Assembly (NCBI GenBank): GCA_004335835.1
Contig: RWJK01001320.1
Location: 133,490 to 197,489, forward strand
From: Scenedesmus sp. ARA3
Taxonomy: Eukaryota; Chlorophyta; Chlorophyceae; Sphaeropleales; Scenedesmaceae
Reading direction: 5' to 3'
DNA length: 64,000 nt
Shown here: piece after piece, positions 1 to 11,324 of the stretch
How the letters are laid out: each line of letters begins with the position of its first letter
Position numbering within the stretch: the first letter of the stretch is position 1
The notes under the pieces: generated by a model
The model's database searches: none
What the model was told of the DNA's origin: nothing
The model's input: the letters and a program-made list of their open reading frames with translations, nothing else
Program-made: the position numbers and the translations under genes

Positions 1-685
1 TTCTGCTGGGAGTGAGGATGTTGGGCTGACTCGAGTGTACAGACTGCTGCAGCGAGATGACCTGATGCTGTCCTGTTAGCTAGACGGCTTCTACTGATGC
101 CAAGCAACCACAATGTAGTGTGCAGATGTAACGACAGATTATACCTGTCGCATAGCCGGCACCAGACAGAGATGCAACTGCAGTGCAGCAGCAGTACTGT
201 ATGGCAGAAGCGCTGGGAGGGCAGTCCCGATCTCGTATACTCAGCTACATTCAGACACTACACATCAGACTGTCCACGATTATGTGCTTTGGCAGCTGCA
301 CAGACGGCGAAGCAATGTTATCCAGCCAGTGTTTTGTGTGTTGCGCCCGCTGGTGCCTCCATAGCCGTCAAGTTGGCTTGCAACGAACAAAACAACTTCG
401 TACAAACCACGTGTGTTGAATTGCGTGCGCAAGTGAAACCCAGGTAGCGTCCAGCTTTCACAGCTGAGAAGTTCTCGATACTGTCCGTTGTCTGTCTCTT
501 CTTTCAGCTGCTGCACGCATGATGTCGCAAACTGGTGTGGCTGTATGGACGCTGAACGGCTACCTCGACCTCACCCAGCCAACCAAGACATAGCAGTGGA
601 CCATCAGCAGCAACTTCAGCTGCAGCAGCAGCACTAGCTGGTGCTGCTTTTGCAGTGCTGGGTGCCGAAGCCCTGGCCAGCCAAG
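1..685. other. Upstream region of the CLASRP-like gene; no gene recognised
   Basis: No open frame here resembles a known protein. The stretch probably holds the promoter and 5' UTR of the gene starting at 686. A pyrimidine tract ending in CAG near 500-508 and a GTAG-type donor near 446 would suit a 5' UTR intron, but that is a guess. CAG/CTG triplets begin near 600. Confidence 0.4.
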
Positions 686-3600
686 ATGTCTAAAATGAAC
701 AAGCCCCTAGCAAATTACTACCATGAGGCACGCGCTCAGGTCAAGAAGCTCAAGACGATGCAGGAGGAGAACAAGAAGAGGGCAGAGCGTCGCGCAGAGA
801 TCATTGCTCCAGTGGTGAGCACCAACAGCAGCAGCTGCTGCACCAGGAGCTGCAGGGTTTTGCAGACAACAGCTGCAGCCTTTCAAGCTTACTGCTCTGT
901 TTGGACAGTACTTCTGTTTTGTCGGCGGGCTGTCTCCACAGCAGCACGTGTGCTGTATCTGTGTGGACTCCTCACAATCATGCGCTACCACAGCTGCCCC
1001 TGCTGTGTAATGAATGCCGGCATCACGTTGTTGTACTCGTGTCATGGTGTTGTGCCTGCAGGCTGCCGACCCGCTGCAGAACCTGTTCATCAGCGGCACT
1101 TCCTGCAAGCTGCTGCGCGGTGCAGAGTCTCACGCCATGAACGAGGCGGGAGAGAACCTGGTGCCATGGAATGGGCAGCAGGACAACATGATTGACAGGT
1201 CAGCGCCAGCACTGCAGCAGCTGTAGCAGGCATCACCAATTACGTACAGCCGCATGGCATTCAAGGCAGCGTTGTTGCCTTGCTGCTGCATTTTTTGCAC
1301 ATGTCTGCATCAGCGCGGGTTTGATATGCAGCCTTGCTACTGCATGGATGCCCCAAAAGATTCCTGCATTGCATTCTTGCTGCAGGTTTGACGTGCGTGC
1401 GCTGCTGGACTTTTACAAGGAGCCTGACCCACGGGTGCTGGCGTTCAGGCAGAAGAGCAGCGAGGAGCTGAAGCTGGAGCAGGTGGGGCAGCTGGCGCAG
1501 TGTTGTGGTGATTGCTTTGGTGACAGTGATGCATCTTGGTGTGGTATATGGTGTAGCGCAGAGTGGTCATCAAGTACGAGTTGCAGAGCAGGTGTGCCAG
1601 TGTCAAATTGCAAGTGTCTGCAAAGTGCAGGCCATGAGCTGCAATTGCGGTCTTCATTGAGTGTGCCTTGCAGTGCAGCCCAGCAGCAGCAACATCACGA
1701 ACGTGATGCTGCAGTGCATGACGGTTTTTCCAGCACACCCTGCTGCCGCTGCGCTCACTCATATTATTGCCAGACGCACCTGCAACGCTGCAACCACCAC
1801 AACCGCCGCATGCATGCAGACGCTGCGATTTGAGAGCTACAGGGACCTCGTGCGTTTAGGAGCCCGCGGCGTCAGCGAAGCGCAAGGCCTGGCAGCAGTA
1901 GATGCAGAAAGCCTCGACAGGCGCGCAGCGCAGCATGCGGCGCTGCAGGCAGCCACAGACGCAGTGTATTTCAACCCAAAGCCGGGAGGAGCCGCAGCAT
2001 CAGGGCCAGGCTCTGCTGCACACGGCGCAGCTCCTGCAGGCACGGGGGTTTATAGTGCAATAGGGTTCAGCTACGACAGCAGCGCAGGGGGTCCTGCAGG
2101 AGCAGCGGCAGGCCCTTCAGCAGCTGGTGCGGGAGAGTCCTCGGACAGCAGCAGCGAGGATGATTCTGATGAGGACTCGGATGATGATGAGGATGCAGCA
2201 GCGCTGCTTGCAGGACAGGCTGCAGGTGGTGCTGCAGGGCCTGTGTCAGAGGCTGAGCTGGCACAAGAAGCAGAAGATGAGCGGGTGGATGACATGGCTG
2301 AGGCATATGGCCTAGCTGACTTCTGCTACCGGCTGCACAGGGCGCTGGAGAAGGAGGGAGAGGAGGAGGCGCGCATGCGCAAGCGGCCCAGGTGAGCGCA
2401 GCTGTTCGTGACGAACTTGTGTTTGTGACGAACTTGCGCTGTTTGCGCTTGGGTGCACTCTCTATGACTGCGCAGCTGAAACATTCAGCCACACAGCGCA
2501 CCTCTATGTGCTCACCCTGTCAGCACACCTCCTTAGCAATCCCTCCGGCCGCCTCCCTGTTCCACCCTGCGCTTCATTCCACATGCTATACTCACTGCTA
2601 TTCTCACTGAATGCTTGCAGGAAGAACATGAGCCGCAAGAAGGCCGCCAACCGCGCCAAGCGCATGGCAGGCATGGGCCTGGACCCCTCCACGGGGCAGC
2701 CGCTGACAGCACACAACCCCTACAAGGACCCGCGGCAGCTGATCAACCCCTGGCAGGACAGCAGGGGCGGCGGCAACGCCTCGCCCGACAGGTGCGGCGC
2801 AGGTAGATAGTTGCAGGAGCTGCAGGAGCTGCAGGACTCTGTTTGCTGCTGTGGCAGCTGGCAGATGCATGAGGATGAGCTCCTAGGCTGTGAGCAGCTG
2901 ATCAACCCCTGGCAGGATGCGCGGGGCGGCGGCAACGCCTCGCCCGGCAGGTGTGGCGCAGCTGGATGGAACTGCGTATGGTAGCTGCAGGAGCTGCAGG
3001 ACGGTGTTTGCTGCTGTGGCAGCTGGTCAGGTGCATGAGGGTGACCAGCAGGTGGCTTGTGGGCCTGCTTGATTGGCTGGTGCTACGGCTCTGGTGCTGC
3101 ACAGCATGTGACACAGGATACTTTGAAGCAATGGTGGTGAAAGAATGTCCTGTTTTGATGCTGCTGTCGCTGCTGCCGCTGCTGCTGCTTGCTGCTGCTG
3201 CAGGCCGTACAACAGGCGCAGCAGCCCAGACTATGACGCAGGCGGCTGGCGCGTCAGGTGGGCGCCTGCTGCTCGCCCGTCTGCCTGCCCATGAACAGCT
3301 GCATTGCTGGCGGTATTACCAAGTCATGCTTGCAGTGCGTGCGGTTGTACGCAGGGGTGCTGTGTATGCGGAGTTTGAGGGATTGTCTAGGTGTTATGCC
3401 CTACTCAAGCTGCACCTGTGTGCACTTGCCTGTGAATGCTTGCAGGGACCGCTCACCCACACCGCCAAGGTAGGTTGCTATGATGCTGCAACAGAGGCAG
3501 CCGCTGCCTCAGTATGCAGCTGCGCGCATCAGCAGCCTGCCAGGATGCCTTTTGACTGCCATAAGCCAGCAGCTGTCCATGCCAGCTTCGCCCACTGCAG

Positions 3601-6237
3601 CTTCTGCGCAGTCATCATCAACGCAATGGTGCTACAAGTCTATGCATGTCACGGATGCTGTGCAAGCACTGTCCAAGATGTGACACCCACACAAACATCG
3701 TGCCTTGCCTGCAGGCCTGGCGAGAAGCAGTACATCACAGAATTTGTCAGCAGCGATGCTGCTGGCGCTGCCGGCGACGACTTCATGGGCGGCAGCAGCG
3801 CTGCCAGGTGGGCATGCATCACTTTGCGTTTGCACTGGTAGTCTCCTTAGAGGTTCAAATGGTTTCATGTAAAGGCAAAACCACGCGTTGACTCGGCATG
3901 CACGCATGCAGCTGCCACGTGGCGGATGACCGAGATATGCTGCAGGCTGTGCTGCAAGGCAGTGTGTCTGGCTGCCTTTTGGGGACCGACAGTGCATCGC
4001 TATGCCTACACGTCTGCTGCACACTATGGTTGTGCTATTATAGCTGAAGCGGCATCCACAGTCTGGTGGGTGAGTATATTATGTCCAGCTGATGTTTGCA
4101 CGCTGCTGCTGCTGCTGCTGCTGGCCAGGCCGGGCATCATCGAGGCGCTGCCTGACAGGCCCGACCCTGCCATGCTGGGCGGCATTCAGCCGGTGGCGCG
4201 CGGCGTCATGACGCTGCAGGGCATCAAGTGAGCCCTGCTGCTGCTGCTGCTGGCCCAGTCAGGGGAATTGCAGAGCAGGCGGTGCCTGCAGCATGCCCAT
4301 CCATGTAGTGCTACAAGCAGGCTGCAGCAGCCTCAGCACTCGGTTGCCAGCTGTTGCTGCTTTGAAGCAGACAATGCTCCTGGTATCTCTTCAGGCACAC
4401 ACAGTATAACGGCATTGTCTTCATCATTTCAACTCCCAGCTTGCCTCCGCTTCAACTGCTGCTCAACCGCCGCCACTGCTTGGCCCACCGCCAAACGCTT
4501 TGCCTTTCACTGCAGGCGTGAGGACCTGCACTCTCGGCTGAAGATGGCAGCAGATGAGGACGACATGCCAGCCTACAGCTACAGGCGCAGGTCGCTGAGC
4601 CCGCCTCGCCGCAGGGCCAGCAGCCGCAGCAGGAGCCGCAGCAGAGGCAGGCGCAGGGCCAGCAGCAGGAGCAGAAGCAGGAGTGGCAGCAGGGACCGGC
4701 ATAGAAGGGCTGGCGACCGGGACAGGCGCGGCAGGCGCAGCAGCAGGAGCCGCAGCCGCAGCAAGAGCAGGAGCAGAAGCAGGGATAGATACCGCAGGAC
4801 GAGTGACAGGGATAGAGACAGGCGCGGCAGGCGCAGCAGCAGGAGCCGCAGCCGCAGCAGGAGCCGCAGCAGAGACAGGCGGCAGCGGCGCAGCAGCGAC
4901 GGCGGCGGCGGCAGGCAGCCCGGCGGCAGCAGCAGCAAGGCTGCTGGCGGGAGCTACAGCGGCGGCAAGGCAGCAGCAGCAGCAGCTGGCGTGGGCAGCA
5001 GGGCAGGTGCATCGGTTGGTGGTGGTGGTAGCGCTGCTGCAAAAGTAAGTGCTGGCTGCTGTTGGTGTGGATGCTGGTGGGAACACTTGGCCCCGCGGCG
5101 GCTGCTGGCTTCAAGGCGCAGCACATGCAGAGCAGCAGCTGAGCAATGTGCAGTGCTTGCTGTGCTTTGAATGATGGGCGTGTTTGTTTGGTGCTCTGTG
5201 ATGGCCAGTCATGCGCTGATGTGCGTTGTGCAGCCTTTTGCTTCTTGGCCTCGTTATGAGGCGAGCGCTCAGTGCCTACAGCGCCCGTAGTGGCTTGCAG
5301 TTAGTGTGGATATTGCGCCTTCTAATTATTGCCTTGGTCAGTGCACACCGTCAGGTAAGTTTGCAAGAAGCGGCTTATTTGCGCATGCATGCCGGCAGCT
5401 GCGCTGTGCCCCTGGCCCTTGCTGTAAGGCGTGTCTGTGCTGCAGGCCAGCGCTGCTGCTGCTGCTGCCGCTGCGCCCAAGGAGAGCGCCCAGGAGCGGC
5501 TGAAGCGGCTCATGCAGGCGCAGCTGAACAAGGCAGCGCAAAAGGACTCGCTGGCTAATGCGCAGAAGAAGATACAGGTCTGTACTGCTTGCGAGGCAGC
5601 ACACGCAGCGCGCAGCAGGCGGTGTGCGGACGTGGCAGTGCCCGCTGCAGGCAGGATGGCTTGGCTGGGGCTGGCAGCGCTTGTGTAGATTGGGCAGGCA
5701 GTATGCAGGGTTGGCTGTAGCTGTAGGGATGCGTGGGAGGTTTAGACGGCTGGGGGTTGCTGCAACGCCCCGCACAGTGCACAAGCATGCTTGAGGTAGC
5801 ATGGCAGGGTTGCATTCTTGCATGATGTGCAGTTAAACATTGCATTGATGCAGCAGCAGTTATTGGCATGCGCTTGTGTACGTAGAACTGGTGCACGCTG
5901 GTGATGAGGTAAGCAAGCTGCACACAGCGGCCACACACAGTTTCATATGCATGCACACTGGGCGGCACACCGCCGTTGTGTGCATACCTTTGCTTGCTGC
6001 AACCCATTGACGCGCTGCTTCTGCTGCTGTGGCTGCTCCCTGGCATCACAACTTCCACATCACAACACCCCTTGCCGGCACCACGCGGCTGTGCCATAGG
6101 CTGAGAAGGATAAGGTAGCGCGGCAGCAGATCGAGCGCGTGGCGAGGCAGCGCGGGCGCTCGCCATCGCCCAGTGCTCGTGACAGGTCGCGCTCCCCCAC
6201 GCGCTACAGGCCTGGCAGGCGCTCCTACAGCCCCTGA
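686..6237 (+). CDS. CLASRP: CLASRP-like SR-related splicing regulator (SWAP N-terminal domain)
   Basis: Predicted 724-residue nuclear SR-type protein like CLK4-associating SR-rich protein, which modulates alternative splicing. Exons: 686-814, 1062-1198, 1386-1482, 1820-2391, 2621-2791, 3204-3257, 3446-3469, 3715-3807, 4129-4227, 4516-5044, 5446-5577, 6100-6237; all junctions keep frame. The N terminus carries the family signature: YHEAR, KKRAERR, VPWNGQQDNMIDRFDVRALLD and FESYRDLV blocks. A long acidic Ser/Asp/Glu run lies in exon 4. Exon 10 is a dense Arg-Ser region, and exon 11 has the family's QERLKRLMQAQLNK block before a short RS tail. The ATG at 686 puts the YHEAR block about ten residues in; human CLASRP starts almost at that block. 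Intron 5 holds a decayed copy of the end of exon 5. The stop lies in a TGA repeat. Family membership is firm; the role in algae is inferred. Confidence 0.9.
2894..3040 (+). repeat. Intronic tandem copy of the CLASRP exon 5 end and its donor
   Basis: This segment repeats 2735-2874, that is the last ~57 nt of exon 5, its donor and ~85 nt of intron, at a period of 159 nt. The copied peptide would read LINPWQDARGGGNASPGR, and a GT follows at the copied donor. Splicing it in after the true exon meets TGA at once in the required phase, so I take it as a non-coding relic. Confidence 0.85.
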
Positions 6238-6261
6238 TGATGATGATGATGATGATGATGA
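6235..6261 (+). repeat. (TGA)9 microsatellite forming the stop of the CLASRP-like gene
   Basis: The stop codon at 6235-6237 is the first of nine consecutive in-frame TGA triplets. Read in the other two frames the tract gives poly-Met or poly-Asp, so the same tract would become coding after a frameshift. Confidence 0.9.
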
Positions 6262-6451
6262 TGGTGCTCGCAGCAGGCTGTATCCTGCAAGCATGCAGAA
6301 TGGCGTGCTGCCATTTATCATCACAGGCAGGTGTTCAACAGCCTCGAGTTTTGTGTGAGGTAGTTGTGCCGCTGGTGTCATAGAGTCTGCAGCCGCAGCC
6401 GCAGTGCATGTCTGCTGCAATGGCGATAGATGCGTGCACAGTGCGCTCTAG

Positions 6452-6487
6452 AGAAACCCCTAGCACAGATCTGTGCTAGGGGTTTCT
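6452..6487. repeat. Perfect 36-bp palindrome
   Basis: Arms AGAAACCCCTAGCACAGA and its exact complement meet with no spacer, centred on AGATCT. It lies about 215 bp past the CLASRP stop. It could form a hairpin in a 3' UTR or be a mobile-element end; there is no flanking repeat that decides this. Confidence 0.85.
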
Positions 6488-7243
6488 TGTGTGGCAAGCA
6501 CGTTTGCGTGGCTGTGCGTAACGGGCCGAGCGGCGCTGGCCTGCCTGTGCATTGGTGTTGGTCCTCTCTGTGCTGGTGTAGCAGTGCGCGCTACAGCAGT
6601 TAGGGGCGGTACTTGCCGTTACAGAGGCTCTGAGCACTAGTAATAACATTTGTGCAACTGCGACTGAGCTGTTGAACCATGGTGTAACCTCCTTGTCCAT
6701 TGCACATGACGTCATCCAGGCAGTGTCTTGCAACCGCACCTTTCTTAATTATATGTTGGCCTGTCGCCTCAAAAGCCACACCTGAACGTTGCAAGCAACG
6801 GCAACTTGTATGCGATTGCAATCAAAACACAACAGGCAGCTGCCCGGACGTCAGTCCCGCTGGCTGATTGTACAAACCACAAAACTGCATTTATTGTGAT
6901 GCCATATGTGCATGTAAGACAGTTGCTGTTACATGTGTCAGATACAGAATGCATCCAGAGCTTCACCGAATGCATGTGAAGGTATACGTACACCACGTGC
7001 AGCCGTCAGGCTCAGCTGAGGCTGCAAGAAGAAAGACTCATGTTGTACAGCAGGGCATGCATGCCATTGCACGGCTGAGACAGAGAGCTCTACCGCTGCG
7101 AGCACCAGCCCGGACCGCATGTACCTCACACTTGCGCGGACCACATGCGCGGACCACATGCACCTCACACTTGCGCGCTGGCAGCTGCCTTGCCGCCCTT
7201 CGCACACCATCAAACAGCAGCCGTCTTGCAGCGCGTCCTTATG

Positions 7244-7248
7244 TTACA
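7244..7248 (-). terminator. Candidate TGTAA poly(A) signal of the lipase gene
   Basis: TGTAA on the minus strand, 120 nt beyond the lipase stop. TGTAA is the usual chlorophyte signal; use here is inferred from position only. Confidence 0.45.
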
Positions 7249-7367
7249 ATCATATCATACATAGCACTGCGCGCAGGGGCTTGCCCACGGCAGCCGCCAG
7301 CTAGCTAGCGCCGTGAGACGGCAGAACTACACGGCTCCTGGGTTCCAGAGCACCAAGGCTGTGCCAG

Positions 7368-9927
7368 TCAGCTGTCGTGCAGCTTTCCCAGCACCTCAAG
7401 CACGCTGCTGTACACGCGGTGCGCTGCATTGATGCCCCAAATGAAATCCAGGTGCTCGTAGTCGGGGAAGTGCTGGTGCAGCAGGATGTGGTGGCTTGGT
7501 AGCACCTGCAGCATCAGCTGCAGGTCTCTGGGGTCAGCCAGGCGGTCCTGACCACCTGCAGCCGCAACAACAGCAGCAGCAGCAGCAGAAGTTGGTACAG
7601 GATGGAAGGACAGCAGCAGCAGCTAGTGCAGCACCCAGAGTATAGCAGCAGCTGTCTTAGTATCAAACCTGGCACACCTCATGCCAAAGCAGCGCTCATC
7701 TGGTACTTGGAATCCATTGCACTGATGCGTGTGCTTGACACTCTAAAAGCCAACCACCCGTGTCGGCTCCTGCAAAGCATATCTGCAGCACACATCACAG
7801 CCCTGCACAGCAGCGGCTGCAGCTTCTCAGCCGCCTGCCTCACCTGTGAACAGCACCAGGCTGTTGTCTATGGCTGACAGGTTGTACTGCGGAGGCACCA
7901 GCTGCCCATACACCGCCTGGTTGCAGGGCCGCGGCGTGTCCAGCAGGGTGCGGCAGGAGGTGCCATAATCATAGTGCCGCATGACGGCCTCGCCAGGCTG
8001 GCGTACCGCCTGCAAGTGGCAGTAAGTTGCAGGGTGAAGCATGGCAATCGAAAGTCGCGCAGGAAACATGAAGCAAAGAGGCAGCCACGACCTTGTTGAC
8101 ATCATGGGCAATGCCGCCTGCTCCAACATGCAGCAACAGTGCCTGCGGTTGTGTCACACAAGTAACAGCCGCTGGTTGTTTGCCCCTGGCTGCCGTTGTC
8201 GTTGCAAATACAACAGCCGCACACCCCCTGCCTCACCTGCGACCAGTGCGCCATGTTCTGCACGCTGGTACCACTAGGGGTATAGTTCACGTACGTGGGC
8301 AGTCTCGCATGATCCAAGTTTGAGGGGTTGTAGCCGCAGATTGCTGCCAGGATGTTCACACACAGCGCCGGCTGCAGCCTGCAGAGCTGCCCCTCCAGCC
8401 GGGCCAGCACCTCAATGCTGGGCATGAACTCGTGGAAGCCCAGCAGCGTGAAGATCTGCGGGTTATGTTATGTAAATTGTTATGTAACGAGTGGGTTGTT
8501 TTGAATGCCGGGTCAGCTGATGTTCTGTGCAGGGTCAGAATTTCCGTATGAAGTTGGCTGCGTGAATTCAGCAGTGGGAGTTCCAGGAAGAAGAACGCTG
8601 AAGCGTGTGCAACCCGCACAGTACATCCATGCAACATTGCCTGCACCAGCGCGTGGCCTGCTGGGGCGTAGTACACGTTTGACATGCAGATGCCGCTTGT
8701 CCTGTGTCTGGCAGTTGGTGTACACAAAAGAACGCCAGAACGCTAGAGAGCGTCGGCCTGCGCGCACCTGGTCTGTGTTGAGCTGCGCCAAGGTGAGCAG
8801 CGGAATGCTGTCAACATGCGTCACAAAGGCCACGGGCGCCAGCAGGATGGCAACCTGAGGCACACAGCAGCAGCAGGAGACGACAGCACATACACGGCTG
8901 CTTGTCATGGTATCCTCAGCATTGCACATGCAGATCCATGGCCAGCCACACCCTGTGCAAGAAAACCTGCAAAACATTGCAATCAGCAGCACCCCTGCGC
9001 AGCAGCATGCACACTGCTCAACAGCATCGGCTGTCATCCCCGGCATGCACAAACTGCTATCATCCTGCCTGCCTAATGGCAGGCAGGGTGGCGTTAGTGC
9101 TACGGCTTCCGGTGATTTGCTGATGATCCTGCCTGCCTAACTGACTGCCGCCGCCGCACCTTCACGCGCGCTGCCAGCTCAGAGCCCGCGTGGCTTGCCA
9201 GGAAAGCCAGCCCCAAAGTAGTGCCCTGCGAGTGGCCCACATATGCAACTTCACTCGCCCCGCTGGCCAGCAGCGCATAAGTCAGCATGGCCGGCAGGTC
9301 ACGTGCTGCCATCTCGTCCCAAGAGAAGGCCCAGAACTTGGGGTCCAGCAGCTGCAGCGAGGTGTGGTTGCGCGAGAAGATGTTGCCGCGCACGTTGCCA
9401 AACCACACATCATAGCCTGCACATGCAGCGCGGCGCGACAAATCGAGTTTATGAGTTGACGCCTGTGAGGTTGCCTGTGAGGTTGATGGCTGCACTACGG
9501 CAGGCCGTGCAAGGATAATTGAGTCCACAAGATGGCTGAAGCTCATGGGAAGCTCTTACATCCCAGCAGCTGTGTTGGGCGCGGCTGTATTTGAGCACTT
9601 GCTGTGCTGCTGGCACAAGCATCGCACCCGCCAGCCAGATAAGCTTGCGCGCATGCTGCATAGTGCGCTATTACACATCCACCTAGTATAGCACACAGCT
9701 GGGCCCCTCACCTGCGTCTGCTAACAAGAAAGGCAAGCTGAAGCCAGGCCCATTCAGCACCCAATCAGTGGCACTGCCCAGCAGCCCATGCTGCAGGTGC
9801 ACCACAGGCCGCATGGCTGCGCCTGCAGCTGCAGTGCCTGCTGCTGCTCTGCTGCTGCGTGCTTGCAGCCTGCTGCTGTGCCTGCTGCTCCACGGCCAGG
9901 ACAGCAGATGTCTAGCTGGAGCATGCG

Positions 9928-9970
<43 letters not shown>

Positions 9971-10316
9971 GCCGTGTGGCATTCTGAACATCCGTAGTAT
10001 GTAACCATCTACAGTTTCTACGAAGTGCTCTTCTAGAGGGTAGCCGTGAGATACAACTAGGTCTTTGCCGCAGAGCAAGTCAGCAAGTTGGACAAACACA
10101 GCAGGTCAGAACTGTGCTGCTGCCGCACGTGTAGCGCTGCATGTTGCCGAGCTGCCTCACACCTGCCATGCGAGCGTACAGTCTTCCTTGTTCATCACGC
10201 GCTGGTGCAGTGGGAGCAGGCAAGTCTGCCGAGTACTGATGACTTGCCAGCAAAAGCAGCAGCACCAGGGCACACAGCACCACGGAGGCAGCTGCAGCAT
10301 GTCGGTTCCGCATCAT
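7368..10316 (-). CDS. Acid lipase, AB-hydrolase family (gastric/lysosomal lipase type)
   Basis: Predicted 473-residue secreted or vacuolar lipase that hydrolyses acylglycerols or sterol esters. Exons, 5' to 3': 10316-10163, 10062-9712, 9416-9160, 8854-8768, 8455-8237, 8009-7844, 7555-7368. An Arg-containing start followed by a Leu-rich core (residues ~10-25) looks like a signal peptide. The AB-hydrolase-associated lipase start (HGYPLEEHFVETVDGYIL), the oxyanion segment HLQHGLLG, the nucleophile elbow GHSQG (Ser ~231), GGQDRLADP (Asp ~415) and YEHLDFIWG (His ~446) give a full catalytic triad. Exon 2 has an inserted poly-Gln run and a basic/Ala-rich stretch (9810-9969) absent from the family, between the first strand and the oxyanion loop. 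The acceptor of exon 2 (AAAG) is the weakest junction. Two start Met codons are adjacent; the first is used here. Confidence 0.92.
9931..9969 (-). repeat. (CAG)n tract coding poly-Gln in the lipase
   Basis: Thirteen uninterrupted CTG/CAG triplets in exon 2 of the lipase, giving about 12 Gln after the MPHGK segment. Likely to vary in length between strains. Confidence 0.9.
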
Positions 10317-10886
10317 TTCTCCAATGCTTATACATAAACTGAAATCGTGTGCAATGTCAACATGATGCGCGCCGGTGCTGATGTATTGGTTCGGCAATTG
10401 CCTTGTTTTGCTATGAACAAGGTTCCATTGACATCGAATGCATCTGTGAGACCAAATAACATGCTCTGGTGGAAAGATCGGCAGCAATAGGTCGGCTGGT
10501 GCGCCGACCAGGGTTCCACGTCAGCTTTCTTTGAAGGTGACAGGTGACTAATATCAGCACGCTCTGCGGCGTACACCTTGCGAACGCAAATTCACGCATG
10601 CTCTTTTCGTAGAGGTAGTGGTAACCTGTTAATCCATGTGCCTTGCATGCTGCGTTGGGCATGCGCAATGTCGCAACGGTCGGCAGCAGGCTGTCTGACA
10701 AAGGGGTGCAAGTTGAAGTTCACTGCAGTTCATGCCGCCATCACCAAATGACGTTTGGTGATTTCAGGCCCTGACGCCAGCCTCCTGATTCGTCGCCATA
10801 AGAAGGCAGGCTGGGACTGTCGCAATGCTCACAGCGCAAGACCTTCACAAACATTGGACACCTATCTGTGGCTGTTGAAAGCAGCA

Positions 10887-10917
<31 letters not shown>

Positions 10918-11324
10918 TTCACAGAGTCTACGTGCAGCTGCCCAGACCCAGCCTTTGTATGACTGGATTATCCACTCGTACATCATGCAAGTGTTACTCA
11001 AACCACTCCTCGCGTACGCAACCTGCTCGCTCTGCCCCGTCCCACAAGATATGCACACTCTCACACCGGCACCGTACTGCACCAGAGTTAATTTGACTGC
11101 CACCCAAGTAGGGTGTGGCAAGAAGAGCTTCAGAATGCAATCCCAGACCTGCAAGGCATGCCAACAAGTGCTTGTCAGCAGAGACTCCAAAAGCGCCACA
11201 GGTTCAGGCCCAGCTAGACCCCAGACGCAGGCCAGCCACCTGAAGCTCAGGCCTCTCTCTCCCTGCCACATCACCACAACATTCCGAGCCTGCTGAACCT
11301 CAGATCCGTTAGAACCTCAGGTTT
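10317..11324. other. Intergenic: lipase upstream and CHLM 3' flank
   Basis: Both neighbours are on the minus strand, so this holds CHLM's 3' flank and the lipase promoter. A CAG run lies at about 10886-10913. No exon recognised. Confidence 0.5.

Larger units (their letters stand above)
6238..7367. other. Convergent intergenic region between CLASRP-like and lipase genes
   Basis: Holds the 3' ends of two converging genes. Apart from the TGA repeat, I see a 36-bp palindrome at 6452-6487, a candidate TGTAA signal for the lipase (minus strand, 7244-7248), and a small tandem repeat of GGACCACATG/CTCACACTTGCGCG units around 7113-7177. No coding exon recognised. Confidence 0.6.

Noticed and set aside
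97..516. Overlapping frames at the left edge (up to 116 codons)
   Set aside because: No homology, frames on both strands, and an upstream-region position.
2894..3040. Alternative exon of CLASRP
   Set aside because: All nearby AG acceptors put a stop in frame after the true exon 5, so it cannot extend the protein.
4452..5126. Three antisense frames of 119-224 codons
   Set aside because: They are the shadow of the Arg-Ser repeat exon of CLASRP; poly-Leu, poly-Ala and poly-Cys follow from the complement of the triplets.
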